Assembly: GCF_947499265.1 (NCBI RefSeq)
Contig: NZ_CANMNK010000001.1
Location: forward strand, 829,001-893,000
DNA from: an uncultured Roseobacter sp.
Lineage (GTDB): Bacteria; Pseudomonadota; Alphaproteobacteria; Rhodobacterales; Rhodobacteraceae
DNA: 64,000 nucleotides
Reading direction: 5' to 3'
Shown: in pieces, positions 25,776-34,918 of the stretch
Layout: each line of letters begins with the position of its first letter
Position numbering within the stretch: position 1 is the stretch's first letter
Notes under the pieces: generated by a model
What the model was told of the DNA's origin: nothing
What the model saw: the letters and a program-made list of their open reading frames with translations, nothing else
Databases searched by the model: none
Made by a program: the position numbers and the translations under genes

Positions 25776-26989
25776 GGTGCATGTCCCCGCCGCGCGCGTT
25801 CGCCCATGATATAGGCGTCATCGTCATGTGGGGCTTCCAGTCCGGGGATGATGACGCGGACCACGGGAATGCCGAATTCCTCTCGCGTCAGATCAACGAC
25901 GGCAATTTCGTCAATCCCCACTGCAGACAGCCGCGCCTTGAGCCAGGTCAGATCCGCCTGCAAGGTCTCGTTTATCGCGCCGGGCAATGTCTCGAAACGG
26001 CGCATCCCGGTCTGGTCGGTCAGAAGGTCCGCAAAGGCGTCGATCTTCTGCTGGCGCCCCTCGCTGCTGAATTCGTCATGAAAGAGATCCTCGCGCGCGC
26101 CGGTGATGTAATTGAGCCGGGTTTGCGCCGCCTCATTCAACGCGCGGTTTAGGGCGATGGCGGGATCCGGATGCGTACCGGAGCCGAGACCGAGATGCCC
26201 TTCCGGCGACCCCGCTTCGTGGATGACGCAGAGCAGGCTCGCCACGCCAACATCGGTGGTCACGTCCCACAGCGCGCACCTAAAACCAGCCTCGTGGAAT
26301 TTGCCAAGTGTTTTGCGCGCGACGGCCTCGGTGACCGACGCAGGGTCAAGCCGCGTTGCGCGTTGCGCGTCCTGCGGCAAATGGTGCCAAACCGCCAGGG
26401 CATCGCGTTCAATCACCTCGCAGATGGCGTGGCAGATCGCCTCCAGCGGATGGTTCCCGGAGGCCAGCCCATTGGTGCTCGCCGGGAAATATCCGGTGTC
26501 CTGTGACGCGGGATGGGTGTAATCGGCGTGCACCATCTCAAGCGGCACCAGCTTTTGCGTATCGCTCATTAGATCGGTGGCCATCACCCAATGCATCCGC
26601 AGGGTTCGCCGTGGGATTGGCCCGGGCGTTTGGGGCAGGCGTGCTAGATCAATGAAATCGTGCTTGTCCGAAAGATCGACCGCGCTCGCGTAGAACACGG
26701 CACGATCAAAATGCTCCGCATGCCAAATTTCAATCGCTTCCATGAGCGCGGATGCCTTGGCGTGATCGTATGTCGCCCCCTTGCCTTGCGAGATCGCAAT
26801 GGAGCGTGCGTTGGGGCGGATGGCGATGGCAACCGGCACGGAGATCCGGTCCAGCCCGGTGACATTGGCGACGCGCGTGATCCCGAAGTCATGCATCATC
26901 GGAACGATGCGTGCGAGTGTTTCCTGAGCGGTGCAAATGCGATGCGATCCCTTCAGCAATTGTTTGTCACTGCTGTCCTGGAAATCCAT
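25772..26989 (-). CDS. ycaO: YcaO-like ATP-dependent peptide backbone-modifying enzyme
   Basis: About 405 residues from the ATG at 26989; a TTG at 27085 opens the frame but adds 32 residues without family similarity. After a short lead, SHRICTAQETLARI and GITRVANVTGLDRISVPV match the start of TfuA-associated YcaO proteins. ATP/Mg2+ motifs follow: SALMEAIEIWHAE, STNGLASGNHPLEA, CEVIERDALAVW, GSGTHPDPAIALNRAL and NEAAQTRL, and ITGAREDL. YcaO enzymes use ATP to phosphorylate an amide oxygen and then add a nucleophile; with TfuA the product is expected to be a thioamide. There is no fused E1-like or ocin-ThiF domain and no dehydrogenase nearby, which argues against an azole-type cluster. Confidence 0.93.
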   Translation of the reverse strand: MDFQDSSDKQLLKGSHRICTAQETLARIVPMMHDFGITRVANVTGLDRISVPVAIAIRPNARSIAISQGKGATYDHAKASALMEAIEIWHAEHFDRAVFYASAVDLSDKHDFIDLARLPQTPGPIPRRTLRMHWVMATDLMSDTQKLVPLEMVHADYTHPASQDTGYFPASTNGLASGNHPLEAICHAICEVIERDALAVWHHLPQDAQRATRLDPASVTEAVARKTLGKFHEAGFRCALWDVTTDVGVASLLCVIHEAGSPEGHLGLGSGTHPDPAIALNRALNEAAQTRLNYITGAREDLFHDEFSSEGRQQKIDAFADLLTDQTGMRRFETLPGAINETLQADLTWLKARLSAVGIDEIAVVDLTREEFGIPVVRVIIPGLEAPHDDDAYIMGERARRGHAP

Positions 26990-27177
26990 ATGTGGCACGC
27001 TCGCTTTACCCTTTTTGATATTCAAACCACACTTATCGAGGGACTGGAATGGCCTTGTTTCGCGATGGTCTGACAGATGAGGCAAGAGTGCAGACCGGAT
27101 AGACCCCGCGCGCGCGATCCTCTAACATCGACGCGCAGGGCCATGTCAGGCCCCTGAAAATACGGCTCAAATCGCCC
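26990..27177. promoter_or_regulatory. Divergent promoter region between ycaO and a LysR gene
   Basis: 188 bases between the chosen ycaO start and the LysR ATG. Such a LysR-divergent layout often means that the regulator controls the facing operon, and the region would then hold a T-N11-A site. I could not pin down one unambiguous site by eye. Confidence 0.35.
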
Positions 27178-28026
27178 ATGAATATCCGGCAAATGCGCAT
27201 TCTTATTGCGGTGATCGACACTGGCTCATTCGCAGCGGCAGGAGATGCCATCGGGCGGTCGCACTCCGCGATCAGCCTTCAGATCAAAGCGCTGGAGGCG
27301 GAGCTTGGCGTAGTCCTTTTTGACCGCGTCGCGCGGCCACCCCTTCCGACGCCCAAAGCCCGGGCACTCGCCGATCACGCGCGCAAAGTCATCGCCCTTT
27401 TCGATGCAGCCGAAGACGTCGTGACGGGTCAGCTGGTGCGTGGGCGGCTGATTGTGGGCGCTGTGCCGACGGTATTGAGTAGTTTTCTGCCCAGGGCGCT
27501 GGCTGAATTGAAAGCGCTGCATCCTGAATTATCCTTCGACGTGCGCAGTGGCAGTTCCGACAGTCTGGCGGATCAGTTGGGGCAGGGCTTGTTGGATGTG
27601 GTCGTCTGTACCAAACCGCCGCGCCCGATTGCGGGGTTGGAATGGCACCACATCGCGCAGGAGCCCCTCGCCGTGATTGCGCCCAAAGATGCAGAGGGGG
27701 ATGAAAAGGCGCTGCTGACGACGCAGCCTTTCATCTGGTTCAACCGCAAAACCTGGGCGGGTGGCGGCATCGAGGCCCGTTTGAAGAAACGTGGAATAGC
27801 CGTGAATGCCACAATGGAAATCGACTCGCTGGATGCCATTCAATCTATGGTACGCGAAGGGCTCGGGGTTGCGATTGTCCCCGTTTGCAGGGGCAGCTCA
27901 GGCGCCTGGCCCGGCCTCCGCTCCGTCCCCTTTGGTGACCCACCCTATGCTCGGGATGTGGGTGTGCTTGTAACAGATGGTGTCTCTTCAGATCCTTTGA
28001 TCCGGACATTCCTGCAAGCGCTCTGA
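27178..28026 (+). CDS. LysR-family transcriptional regulator
   Basis: 282 residues; ATG at 27178. The N-terminal winged helix MNIRQMRILIAVIDTGSFAA with SHSAISLQIKALEAELG is canonical, and an effector domain starts at about residue 88 (GRLIVGAVPTVLSSFLP). It is divergent from ycaO and lies 99 bases upstream of an acyl-CoA dehydrogenase gene on its own strand, so it may regulate either. The effector is unknown. Confidence 0.9.
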   Translation: MNIRQMRILIAVIDTGSFAAAGDAIGRSHSAISLQIKALEAELGVVLFDRVARPPLPTPKARALADHARKVIALFDAAEDVVTGQLVRGRLIVGAVPTVLSSFLPRALAELKALHPELSFDVRSGSSDSLADQLGQGLLDVVVCTKPPRPIAGLEWHHIAQEPLAVIAPKDAEGDEKALLTTQPFIWFNRKTWAGGGIEARLKKRGIAVNATMEIDSLDAIQSMVREGLGVAIVPVCRGSSGAWPGLRSVPFGDPPYARDVGVLVTDGVSSDPLIRTFLQAL

Positions 28027-28125
28027 TCATTTGCAAAACTCACGTAATTTGCAAGTTAAACTCGATATCTTGCTAAATGCTAATGTCGTAGACTGTTCGT
28101 GATCCCGCCGCACTGGAGCTTTGCG

Positions 28126-29376
28126 ATGTTTGACAGATCCTTTCAGGACGCCCTGTCGAGTTTTCTGACGGAAGAGCAATCTGCATTGCGCGCCCGCGCC
28201 CGTGCTCTGGCCGAAGAGGTGGCGCGGCCCTTGGCGGCGGAGACGGATCGTTCCGAAACCTATCCCACTGAGGTGGTGCATCAGCTGACCGACGCGGGTT
28301 TCATGGGCATGTCCGTGCCGCAGGATCTTGGCGGGCCCGGAATGTCCTGCTTTGAGGTTGCATTGGTTGTCGAAGAATTTGCCCGCTGTTGCGGCGTTTC
28401 CGGCCGCATTGTGGTTGAGAGCAATATGGGTGCTGTGGGTGCGATCATCGCCTATGGCACGCCGGCGCAGCGTCACATTGCTGCCAAGCACGTTTTATCC
28501 GGCGACAAGCCGGCCATTTGCATCACAGAACCGGAAGCGGGCAGCGCGGCGACCGACATGACGACAACCGCTGTGCGCGATGGTGACAGCTGGGTGCTGA
28601 ACGGGGAAAAACACTGGATCACCGGCGGCGGAGTATCCCGGTTGCACCTGGTGTTCGCGCGCGTGGTGGAAGACGGTGTTTTCAAGGGCATCGGCGGGTT
28701 CATGGCCTACCTTGGAGAGCCCGGGTTGGAGATCGGCGCCCGCGAGCCCACCATGGGATTGCGCGGCATTCCGGAAACGCAAATACGCTTTGTGAACATG
28801 CGCCTGCCACTGGATCGGCTGATCTCCCCGCCCGAAGGGATCGAGCGCGGCTTTGCTGGATTGATGAATGCCTATAATGCTCAGCGGGTGGGGGCTGCGA
28901 CGGTCGCCTTAGGCATCGCGCAGAGTGCCTTTGAGGCTGCTTGCGCCCATGTCAAAACGCGCGAGCAATTCGGCCGCCCCATCGCCGAATTCCAGGGCTT
29001 GCAGTGGATGCTTGCGGATATGTCCATCCAAATCGAGGCGGCGCGCATGATGATTTGGCGTGCGGCCAAAAGCGCGGAAGCCGGAACCTCGGGTTTTCCG
29101 GACCCGATGCTTGCGGCCCAGGCCAAGGTTTTTGCCTCGGAAATGGCGGTCAAGGTCACGAATGATGCGCTGCAACTGCACGGGGCGACCGGGTATTCTC
29201 GTAACAATCCGGTCGAACGTATGGTGCGGGATGCGCGGATGTTCACCATTGGCGGCGGGACCGCACAGATGCTGCGCAACCTGATTGCGGGTGGGGTTTT
29301 GGATATGAAAACCCCACAAACACGGGATGGCTACGCCTCTTTGGCGGCGGAAAATCACAGAAAACCGTCGGGCTGA
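28126..29376 (+). CDS. Acyl-CoA dehydrogenase family protein
   Basis: About 416 residues from the ATG at 28126, which has GGAG eight bases upstream; a GTG at 28099 opens the frame. FAD-binding stretches AICITEPEAGSAATD near 137-151 and WITGGG near 171-176 are present, and the C-terminal helical domain contains REQFGRPIAEFQGLQWMLAD and the final QLHGATGYSRNNPVERMVRDAR region split over two helices. The catalytic base is expected in the stretch near NPVERMVRD. It oxidises an acyl-CoA and passes electrons to ETF; chain length or branching is not clear. A hairpin follows the stop. Confidence 0.92.
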   Translation: MFDRSFQDALSSFLTEEQSALRARARALAEEVARPLAAETDRSETYPTEVVHQLTDAGFMGMSVPQDLGGPGMSCFEVALVVEEFARCCGVSGRIVVESNMGAVGAIIAYGTPAQRHIAAKHVLSGDKPAICITEPEAGSAATDMTTTAVRDGDSWVLNGEKHWITGGGVSRLHLVFARVVEDGVFKGIGGFMAYLGEPGLEIGAREPTMGLRGIPETQIRFVNMRLPLDRLISPPEGIERGFAGLMNAYNAQRVGAATVALGIAQSAFEAACAHVKTREQFGRPIAEFQGLQWMLADMSIQIEAARMMIWRAAKSAEAGTSGFPDPMLAAQAKVFASEMAVKVTNDALQLHGATGYSRNNPVERMVRDARMFTIGGGTAQMLRNLIAGGVLDMKTPQTRDGYASLAAENHRKPSG

Positions 29377-29387
29377 AAATCCTCGCG

Positions 29388-29422
29388 CGCGTTGACGAAA
29401 CGATAGATTTTTCGTGAACGCG
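29388..29422 (+). terminator. Imperfect long hairpin after the acyl-CoA dehydrogenase gene
   Basis: Arms CGCGTTgACGAAA (29388-29400) and TTTCGTgAACGCG (29410-29422) pair along 12 positions with one central G-G mismatch and a nine-base loop. It starts 11 bases after the stop. No T-run follows, so it may end transcription weakly, stabilise the message or bind a regulator. Confidence 0.45.
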
Positions 29423-29493
29423 GCGATCCTAAGTGCAATTTTTGCACAAGCGACTAGGTTACGAGCATCCGAAACCGCCAAGGGCAGCCTGCA

Positions 29494-30909
29494 ATGCGCA
29501 CACAGACCGTCGTCGATACTCCCACGTCCTTCAAAGATTTGCGCGGCGTGCCGGTTTCTTACCGAGACCGCAACGCCATCGACGGGTTGGAACGCGCGAT
29601 TTTGATGTCTCTGTCCTTTCGTGGGGACGCCATTGCCGAGATTGATGAGGTTCTGGCGGCGCATCCTGATTTCATGATGGGATGGCTCTTCAAAGCGGGC
29701 TGGCTGACGCAGGCGATGGAAACGCGCATCTACGATGTGATGGTCGAGAGCCTGGGTCAGGCGGAACGTCTGCTGCCAAGTGCAAACGACCGGGAGCGCG
29801 GGCATTTTGAGGCGGTCCGGGCCTGGGTGCAGGGCGACTTTTTCGGTGCCGTGCAAAAGTGGGAAGCGGTTCTGACGCAATATCCGATGGACCTGCTGGC
29901 GCTGGAACTGATCCATTACACGATGGTGTTGCTGGGCGATGTGCCGGGCCAGCGTGACGTCGTCGCCCGCGTTTTCAACCTTTGGGATGAAAGCATTCCG
30001 GGGTATGAATTCGTCTTGGGGTTTTATTCCTTCGGGCTTGAGGAAAACCGTGATTTCGCCCGCGCGGAGGAGCTCGCGCGGCAGGCCTTGGCCATTCGGC
30101 CAGACAACCCCTATGCGGTGCACACGGTCAGCCACGTGATGGAAATGCGCGGTCGTCAGGCGGGCGGTATCCGGTTCATGCAGGATCATGCGGGCATGTG
30201 GGGCACCTCAAATTTCGCCAATCACCTGTGGTGGCATACCGGCCTCTATCACCTTGATTTGGAACAATATGATCAGGTTTATGGCATCTTCGACACGCAT
30301 CTCGATTCCCGGAACAAGGACGGCCATAAATACGAGGAGCTGGATGCCGCAGCCCTGCTGTGGCGCATGAACCTGGTCGGTCAGGATGCAGGGGACCGCT
30401 GGACGCATCTGGCCAATAAATGGGAACCGGCGGCTCAGGATACGCTTTATGCCTTCAACGATGTGCATGCGATGCTGACGTTTGTATCCGATGACCGGGT
30501 GGATGCGCAAAAGGCGCTCCTGTCCGCGAACGAACGCTATCTGGAGAACGCGTCCGACGCGAATGTGGCGATGACCCGTGAAATCGGGCTACCATTCTGT
30601 CTGGCGATGCAGGATTTCAAACAGGAAAACTATACCCGTTGCGTCGACCGTCTGCTGCCCATTCGCTATATGACGCACCGGCTGGGGGGCAGCTACGCGC
30701 AGCGTGACATCATTGGCTGGACCTTGCTGGAGGCGGCTTTGCGGGCCGGGCAATTCGATCTGGCGCTCGCGCTGGCCAACGAGCGGACGGGGATCAAGCC
30801 GACCTCCGCGCAAAATTGGCGCGCCGTTGCCCGCGCCTTCAAGGGGCTTGGGGACCACGGGCAAGCGGACCGCGCCACCGCAAAAGCACAATCCTTGATC
30901 GCCGCATGA
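29494..30909 (+). CDS. Tetratricopeptide repeat protein (TTC38-like)
   Basis: 471 residues of helical repeats, without signal peptide. The order of helices, the segments AIRPDNPYAVHTVSHVMEMRGR and HLWWHTGLYHLDLEQYD (near 210-255), and the overall length match the TTC38-type family found in bacteria and eukaryotes. These proteins have no established biochemical activity. The conserved His residues in THxSHVMEM and WWHTGLYHL are a feature of the family. It lies 117 bases after the acyl-CoA dehydrogenase. Confidence 0.85.
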   Translation: MRTQTVVDTPTSFKDLRGVPVSYRDRNAIDGLERAILMSLSFRGDAIAEIDEVLAAHPDFMMGWLFKAGWLTQAMETRIYDVMVESLGQAERLLPSANDRERGHFEAVRAWVQGDFFGAVQKWEAVLTQYPMDLLALELIHYTMVLLGDVPGQRDVVARVFNLWDESIPGYEFVLGFYSFGLEENRDFARAEELARQALAIRPDNPYAVHTVSHVMEMRGRQAGGIRFMQDHAGMWGTSNFANHLWWHTGLYHLDLEQYDQVYGIFDTHLDSRNKDGHKYEELDAAALLWRMNLVGQDAGDRWTHLANKWEPAAQDTLYAFNDVHAMLTFVSDDRVDAQKALLSANERYLENASDANVAMTREIGLPFCLAMQDFKQENYTRCVDRLLPIRYMTHRLGGSYAQRDIIGWTLLEAALRAGQFDLALALANERTGIKPTSAQNWRAVARAFKGLGDHGQADRATAKAQSLIAA

Positions 30910-31031
30910 CCCTCCTGAGCCACGATGCCGTCAGGCGCATCTGTGGACGTCGCTTGCAATAGCGCGATGTTTCGGGCCTTCTTTGTGTATTGTGACGGTG
31001 CCTTGCGCCGGAATATTGCATTGGAGCGTTT

Positions 31032-31709
31032 TTGACCGACCCGAATACCAAATCCCCATCCAATGCGCAGCGCGCGCTGCAGGCTCTGCGTGAGATGATC
31101 TTTTCAGGCCAGTTGGCAGCAGGATCAAACCATCTCGAATCCGAACTGGCGGAGCTTTTGAACATGTCGCGCACGCCGGTTCGCGAGGCTGTCTTGATGC
31201 TTGAGGGGCAGGGATTGCTGGAATTGCGACCGCGCAAAGGGGTCCGCATCCTTCCGGTTTCCCCCGATGACATGCGCGAGATCTACGATGTTCTGACCGA
31301 GCTGGAGAGCCTTGCAGCAGAGCAAGCCGCCCAAAAAGGGTATGGCATTTCGGAGTTAGCGGAACTGGCCCGCGCCATTGAGGATATGGAAGTCGCCGTT
31401 GCTTCGGAAGATTTGGAAAAATGGGCCGAAGCGGACGACCGGTTCCATACGGAACTGGTTCGGTTGGGGCGTAATCGGCGCATCGAAAACATCGTCATGA
31501 TGATGCGGGATCAGGTGCGCCGCGCCCGCATCACGACCCTATTCATGCGCCCGATGCCGCTGAAATCCAACGAAGCGCACCGCCGGGTCTATCAGGCGAT
31601 TGAACAGGGGGATGCGAATATCGCCCGCGCGGCCCACCGGGCGCACCGTCAGCAAGCCCGCGAAATGCTGGTGGATCTGCTGGAGCGGCACCGGCTGCGG
31701 GCGCTGTAA
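31032..31709 (+). CDS. GntR-family transcriptional regulator (FadR/FCD type)
   Basis: 225 residues beginning at a TTG with GGAG five bases upstream. The N-terminal winged helix includes ELAELLNMSRTPVREAVLMLEGQGLLE-like sequence across residues 37-63 (split here as SRTPVREAV and LEGQGLLEL). The FCD ligand-binding domain has the acidic/His metal-site pattern ADDRFHTELV near 135-144 and AHRAHRQQAREML near the end. Its effector is probably a small organic acid or sugar acid. No obvious target operon adjoins it. Confidence 0.9.
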   Translation: MTDPNTKSPSNAQRALQALREMIFSGQLAAGSNHLESELAELLNMSRTPVREAVLMLEGQGLLELRPRKGVRILPVSPDDMREIYDVLTELESLAAEQAAQKGYGISELAELARAIEDMEVAVASEDLEKWAEADDRFHTELVRLGRNRRIENIVMMMRDQVRRARITTLFMRPMPLKSNEAHRRVYQAIEQGDANIARAAHRAHRQQAREMLVDLLERHRLRAL

Positions 31710-31794
31710 CATCCAGGCAATCTGGGGGCTGGTATGGGAACCGCTTCCTCGCTAGTTTGCACGCCTTCGCAACCCTCTGATACAGCAGGAATTC

Positions 31795-32664
31795 ATGCAC
31801 GACCGTCTTAGAATTGTCTCCGTCACCTTTAACAGTGCCGAGGTCATCGGAGCATTTCTGGCGTCTGTCCCTGAAGGCATTGAAGTGGTCGTTGTGGACA
31901 ACAACAGCCAGGATACTTCGCGTGATATTGCAGCAGCGCATGGCGCCAGGGTCATCGCATTGCCACAAAATGCCGGGTTTGGAACGGCGTGCAATCGTGG
32001 CGCGGAAGGGAACCAGAAGGAATTCGTCTTCTTCTGCAATCCGGATTCGACGCTCACACCCGACTGCTGCGCGCTCTTGATCGCGGCGGCAGAAAAACAC
32101 CCGCAAGCGGGTGCGATGAACCCGGCCATCCTGAATGGCAAGGGGGACTTGCGGCTGGACCGTCGCTCGGCCCTGATTTCGCGCGCGGAATATACCGACC
32201 GGCGGTATGCGGCGCCGGGAAACAAGGACAGCGTGCAGGTCAATATTCTGACCGGGGCGGCGCTCTTTTGCAGGCAGGCGGCTTTTGACGAAGTTGGCGG
32301 TTTTGACGAGAAGATTTTCCTCTACCACGAAGACGATGATCTGGTGTACCGGATGCGGCAGGCGCGCTGGACGCTGCGGATCGAACATGGCGCCACGGTC
32401 ACGCATCTGGGGGGGAAGTCTTCTGGCAGCGCGATCAAGGGCGCCGCGCTCAAGGCCTATTTCATTGCGCAATCGCGGATGTATGTGGAGCGGCAGCATG
32501 GCGTTTCCATGCCGGGCTTGCGGGCAGCTGTCCGGGCAGTTGCAAAGCTGCTTTCGCCTTTGACACTTTTGTCCGCGCGCAAACGCGCTCAGGCGTTTGC
32601 CTACCTGAAGGGCACGCAACGTTTCGATATGACCCGGTATCAAAATGGCGACTACATGCCTTAG
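31795..32664 (+). CDS. Glycosyltransferase family 2 (rhamnosyltransferase-like)
   Basis: 289 residues with a GT-A fold: start MHDRLRIVSVTFNSAEVI, nucleotide-binding VVVDNNSQDTS near 38-48, PQNAGFGTACNRGA near 61-74, the DxD-like FCNPDSTL near 80-87 and the acidic YHEDDDLVYRM near 177-187. It resembles WbbL-type L-rhamnosyltransferases of cell-surface polysaccharide synthesis. No membrane helix is evident. It stands alone, so donor and acceptor remain unknown. Confidence 0.88.
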   Translation: MHDRLRIVSVTFNSAEVIGAFLASVPEGIEVVVVDNNSQDTSRDIAAAHGARVIALPQNAGFGTACNRGAEGNQKEFVFFCNPDSTLTPDCCALLIAAAEKHPQAGAMNPAILNGKGDLRLDRRSALISRAEYTDRRYAAPGNKDSVQVNILTGAALFCRQAAFDEVGGFDEKIFLYHEDDDLVYRMRQARWTLRIEHGATVTHLGGKSSGSAIKGAALKAYFIAQSRMYVERQHGVSMPGLRAAVRAVAKLLSPLTLLSARKRAQAFAYLKGTQRFDMTRYQNGDYMP

Positions 32665-32959
32665 GGTGTCGAAGATCTATGGATCGAGCATGAGGCACAC
32701 CGTCGATACATGCCGCGCGCGCCGCATATCGACAGCGGATTTGTAATGCTTCTGGCGCAGGATGGTGTTGAAGGGTGCAGGCGCGGATTCGGACGGGGGA
32801 TTGGGTGACTGTTCCCCAAAAGAGGGCGCCCTGGCGGTGAATTTCGGAAAATTGCTGCAGCGCTGGACGGGTGGCGCCTTTCATGTGACAGCAAAAGTGC
32901 GGCGATGGACGCCAGATACCCTCGCCGATGACACGTGTCCCGATCCCTCCGACCCTTGA
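32665..32959 (+). pseudogene. Frameshifted remnant of an isopenicillin N synthase-like 2-oxoglutarate/Fe(II) oxygenase
   Basis: Two plus-strand frames together give the C-terminal catalytic part of this family. Frame one, from 32710, reads PHIDSGFVMLLAQDGVEG, including the iron-binding HxD and the QDGVxG turn, then breaks with a TGA at 32806. Frame two, 32814-32959, continues PKEGALAVNFGKLLQRWTGG, the family's usual segment after the second half of the jelly roll. At least one frameshift separates them and the 3' end does not give the expected RxS motif. It lies directly after the glycosyltransferase stop. The N-terminal half of the family is absent. Confidence 0.6.
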
Positions 32960-33090
32960 GAAAACGCCGTTGGGCAGAAAACACGTGACAACATGCTTGA
33001 ATGCGCCCGGTTTCTGGCCTTCGGTGCCTTGACTTCCCGGTGCTCAAAAGGTGTATCTGGCGCGAAATTTGACCCCGAAGGGAAACATCC

Positions 33091-34866
33091 ATGCATGCCT
33101 ATCGCAGCCACTCCTGCGCCGATCTGACCGCTGATAACGTGGGCGAAAAAGTTCGCCTGTCGGGCTGGGTGCACCGTGTGCGAGATCACGGCGGCGTTCT
33201 GTTCATCGATTTGCGCGATCACTACGGTATGACGCAGGTGCTGTGCGATCCGGACAGCGCGGTTTTTGCGCAAGTTGAGAATGTCCGCGCGGAGTGGTGC
33301 ATCCGCATCGATGGCGAGGTCAAGGCACGGGATGCATCCCTCGTAAACGCGAAAATCCCAACCGGTGCCATCGAAGTCTATGTCCGCGACATCGAAGTGC
33401 TGGGCGCCGCCGGTGAATTGCCGCTTCAGGTCTTCGGCGATCAGGAGTATCCCGAAGAGACGCGGTTGCGGTATCGCTATCTCGATCTGCGGCGCGAAAA
33501 GATGCAGGCCAATATGGTCCTGCGCTCTGACGTCGTATCATCGATCCGCCGTCGCATGTGGGACACGGGCTTTCGCGAATTTCAGACACCGATCATCACC
33601 GCGTCCAGCCCGGAAGGGGCGCGTGACTTTCTGGTGCCGTCGCGCTTGCACCCCGGCAAATTCTACGCGCTGCCGCAGGCCCCCCAGCAATTCAAACAGT
33701 TGTTGATGGTGTCCGGTTTCGACAAGTATTTCCAGATCGCGCCTTGCTTCCGCGACGAAGACCCGCGCGCAGACCGGTCGCCGACCGACTTCTACCAGCT
33801 CGATCTAGAGATGAGCTTTGTCGAGCAGCAAGATGTATTCGATGCGATCCAACCCGTCCTGACCGGTATTTTCGAGGAATTCGGGGGTGACAAAACGGTG
33901 GATCAGGAGTGGCCGCAGATTTCCTACAAGGACGCGGCGCTCTGGTATGGATCGGACAAGCCCGACCTGCGCAATCCGATCAAGATGCAAGTGGTCTCGG
34001 AACACTTCGCGGGTTCCGGTTTTGCGATTTTTGCCAAGTTGCTGGAACAGGAAGGTACCGAGATCCGCGCCATTCCGGCCCCCACCGGCGGTAGCCGCAA
34101 ATTCTGCGACCGGATGAATGCCTTCGCGCAAAAGGAAGGGTTGCCCGGCATGGGATACATCTTCTGGCGCGATCAGGGCAACGGGATGGAAGCCGCGGGT
34201 CCGTTGGCCAAGAACATCGGGCCGGAGCGTACCGAGGCGATCCGCCAGCAGCTTGGCCTTGAGGTCGGCGATGCCGCGTTTTTCCTCGGCGGTAAACCCA
34301 AAACCTTTGAGGTCATTGCCGGCAAGGCGCGCAATGTCATCGGCGCTGAGCTTGGTTTGACGGATGAAAAACGCTTTGCCTTTGCCTGGATTGTGGATTT
34401 CCCGATTTATGAAAAGGATGCCGAGTCCGGCAAGATCGATTTTGAGCACAACCCTTTCTCCATGCCGCAGGGCGGCATGGCGGCGCTGGAGGGCGATCCG
34501 CTGGATGTGCTGGGCTATCAGTACGACCTTGCCTGCAACGGCTATGAGCTGGTGTCGGGGGCCATTCGGAACCACAAACCGGAGATCATGTTCAAAGCCT
34601 TTGAAATTGCCGGATACGGTGAGGATGAGGTACGCAAGCGTTTTGGCGGTATGGTCAACGCATTCCAATATGGCGCGCCGCCCCACGGTGGATGTGCGGC
34701 CGGGATCGATCGGATCGTGATGCTGCTCGCTGAAGAGAACAACATTCGTGAGGTCATTCTCTTCCCGATGAACCAACGGGCCGAAGATCTGATGATGGCG
34801 GCGCCGTCCGAACCAACGAGCGACCAGTTGATGGAGCTTGGGTTGCGCGTCATTCCGCAGGACTGA
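33091..34866 (+). CDS. aspS: Aspartyl-tRNA synthetase
   Basis: 591 residues, the usual bacterial length. N-terminal OB-fold anticodon domain ([20 protein letters not shown] onward), class II motif 2 [19 protein letters not shown] near 220-238, a GAD insertion domain at about 290-400 and motif 3 [15 protein letters not shown] near 530-544. It charges tRNA-Asp in the cytoplasm. The start is the ATG after GAAGGGAAAC. It is monocistronic as far as can be seen, with a promoter probably between 32960 and 33080. Confidence 0.98.
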   Translation: MHAYRSHSCADLTADNVGEKVRLSGWVHRVRDHGGVLFIDLRDHYGMTQVLCDPDSAVFAQVENVRAEWCIRIDGEVKARDASLVNAKIPTGAIEVYVRDIEVLGAAGELPLQVFGDQEYPEETRLRYRYLDLRREKMQANMVLRSDVVSSIRRRMWDTGFREFQTPIITASSPEGARDFLVPSRLHPGKFYALPQAPQQFKQLLMVSGFDKYFQIAPCFRDEDPRADRSPTDFYQLDLEMSFVEQQDVFDAIQPVLTGIFEEFGGDKTVDQEWPQISYKDAALWYGSDKPDLRNPIKMQVVSEHFAGSGFAIFAKLLEQEGTEIRAIPAPTGGSRKFCDRMNAFAQKEGLPGMGYIFWRDQGNGMEAAGPLAKNIGPERTEAIRQQLGLEVGDAAFFLGGKPKTFEVIAGKARNVIGAELGLTDEKRFAFAWIVDFPIYEKDAESGKIDFEHNPFSMPQGGMAALEGDPLDVLGYQYDLACNGYELVSGAIRNHKPEIMFKAFEIAGYGEDEVRKRFGGMVNAFQYGAPPHGGCAAGIDRIVMLLAEENNIREVILFPMNQRAEDLMMAAPSEPTSDQLMELGLRVIPQD

Positions 34867-34918
34867 ATGTGAATGAATTTTGGTTGGCCAGCGGCCCGCC
34901 CCGTTCTAACGTCTGAGC

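Noticed and set aside
23105-27085. Azole-type (thiazole/oxazole-modified microcin) cluster
   Set aside because: No E1-like partner, no dehydrogenase and no Cys in the repeat protein; TfuA points to thioamidation instead.
32661-33092. 143-codon minus-strand frame before aspS
   Set aside because: Arg/Ser/His-rich shadow without family; the plus strand shows an oxygenase remnant instead.
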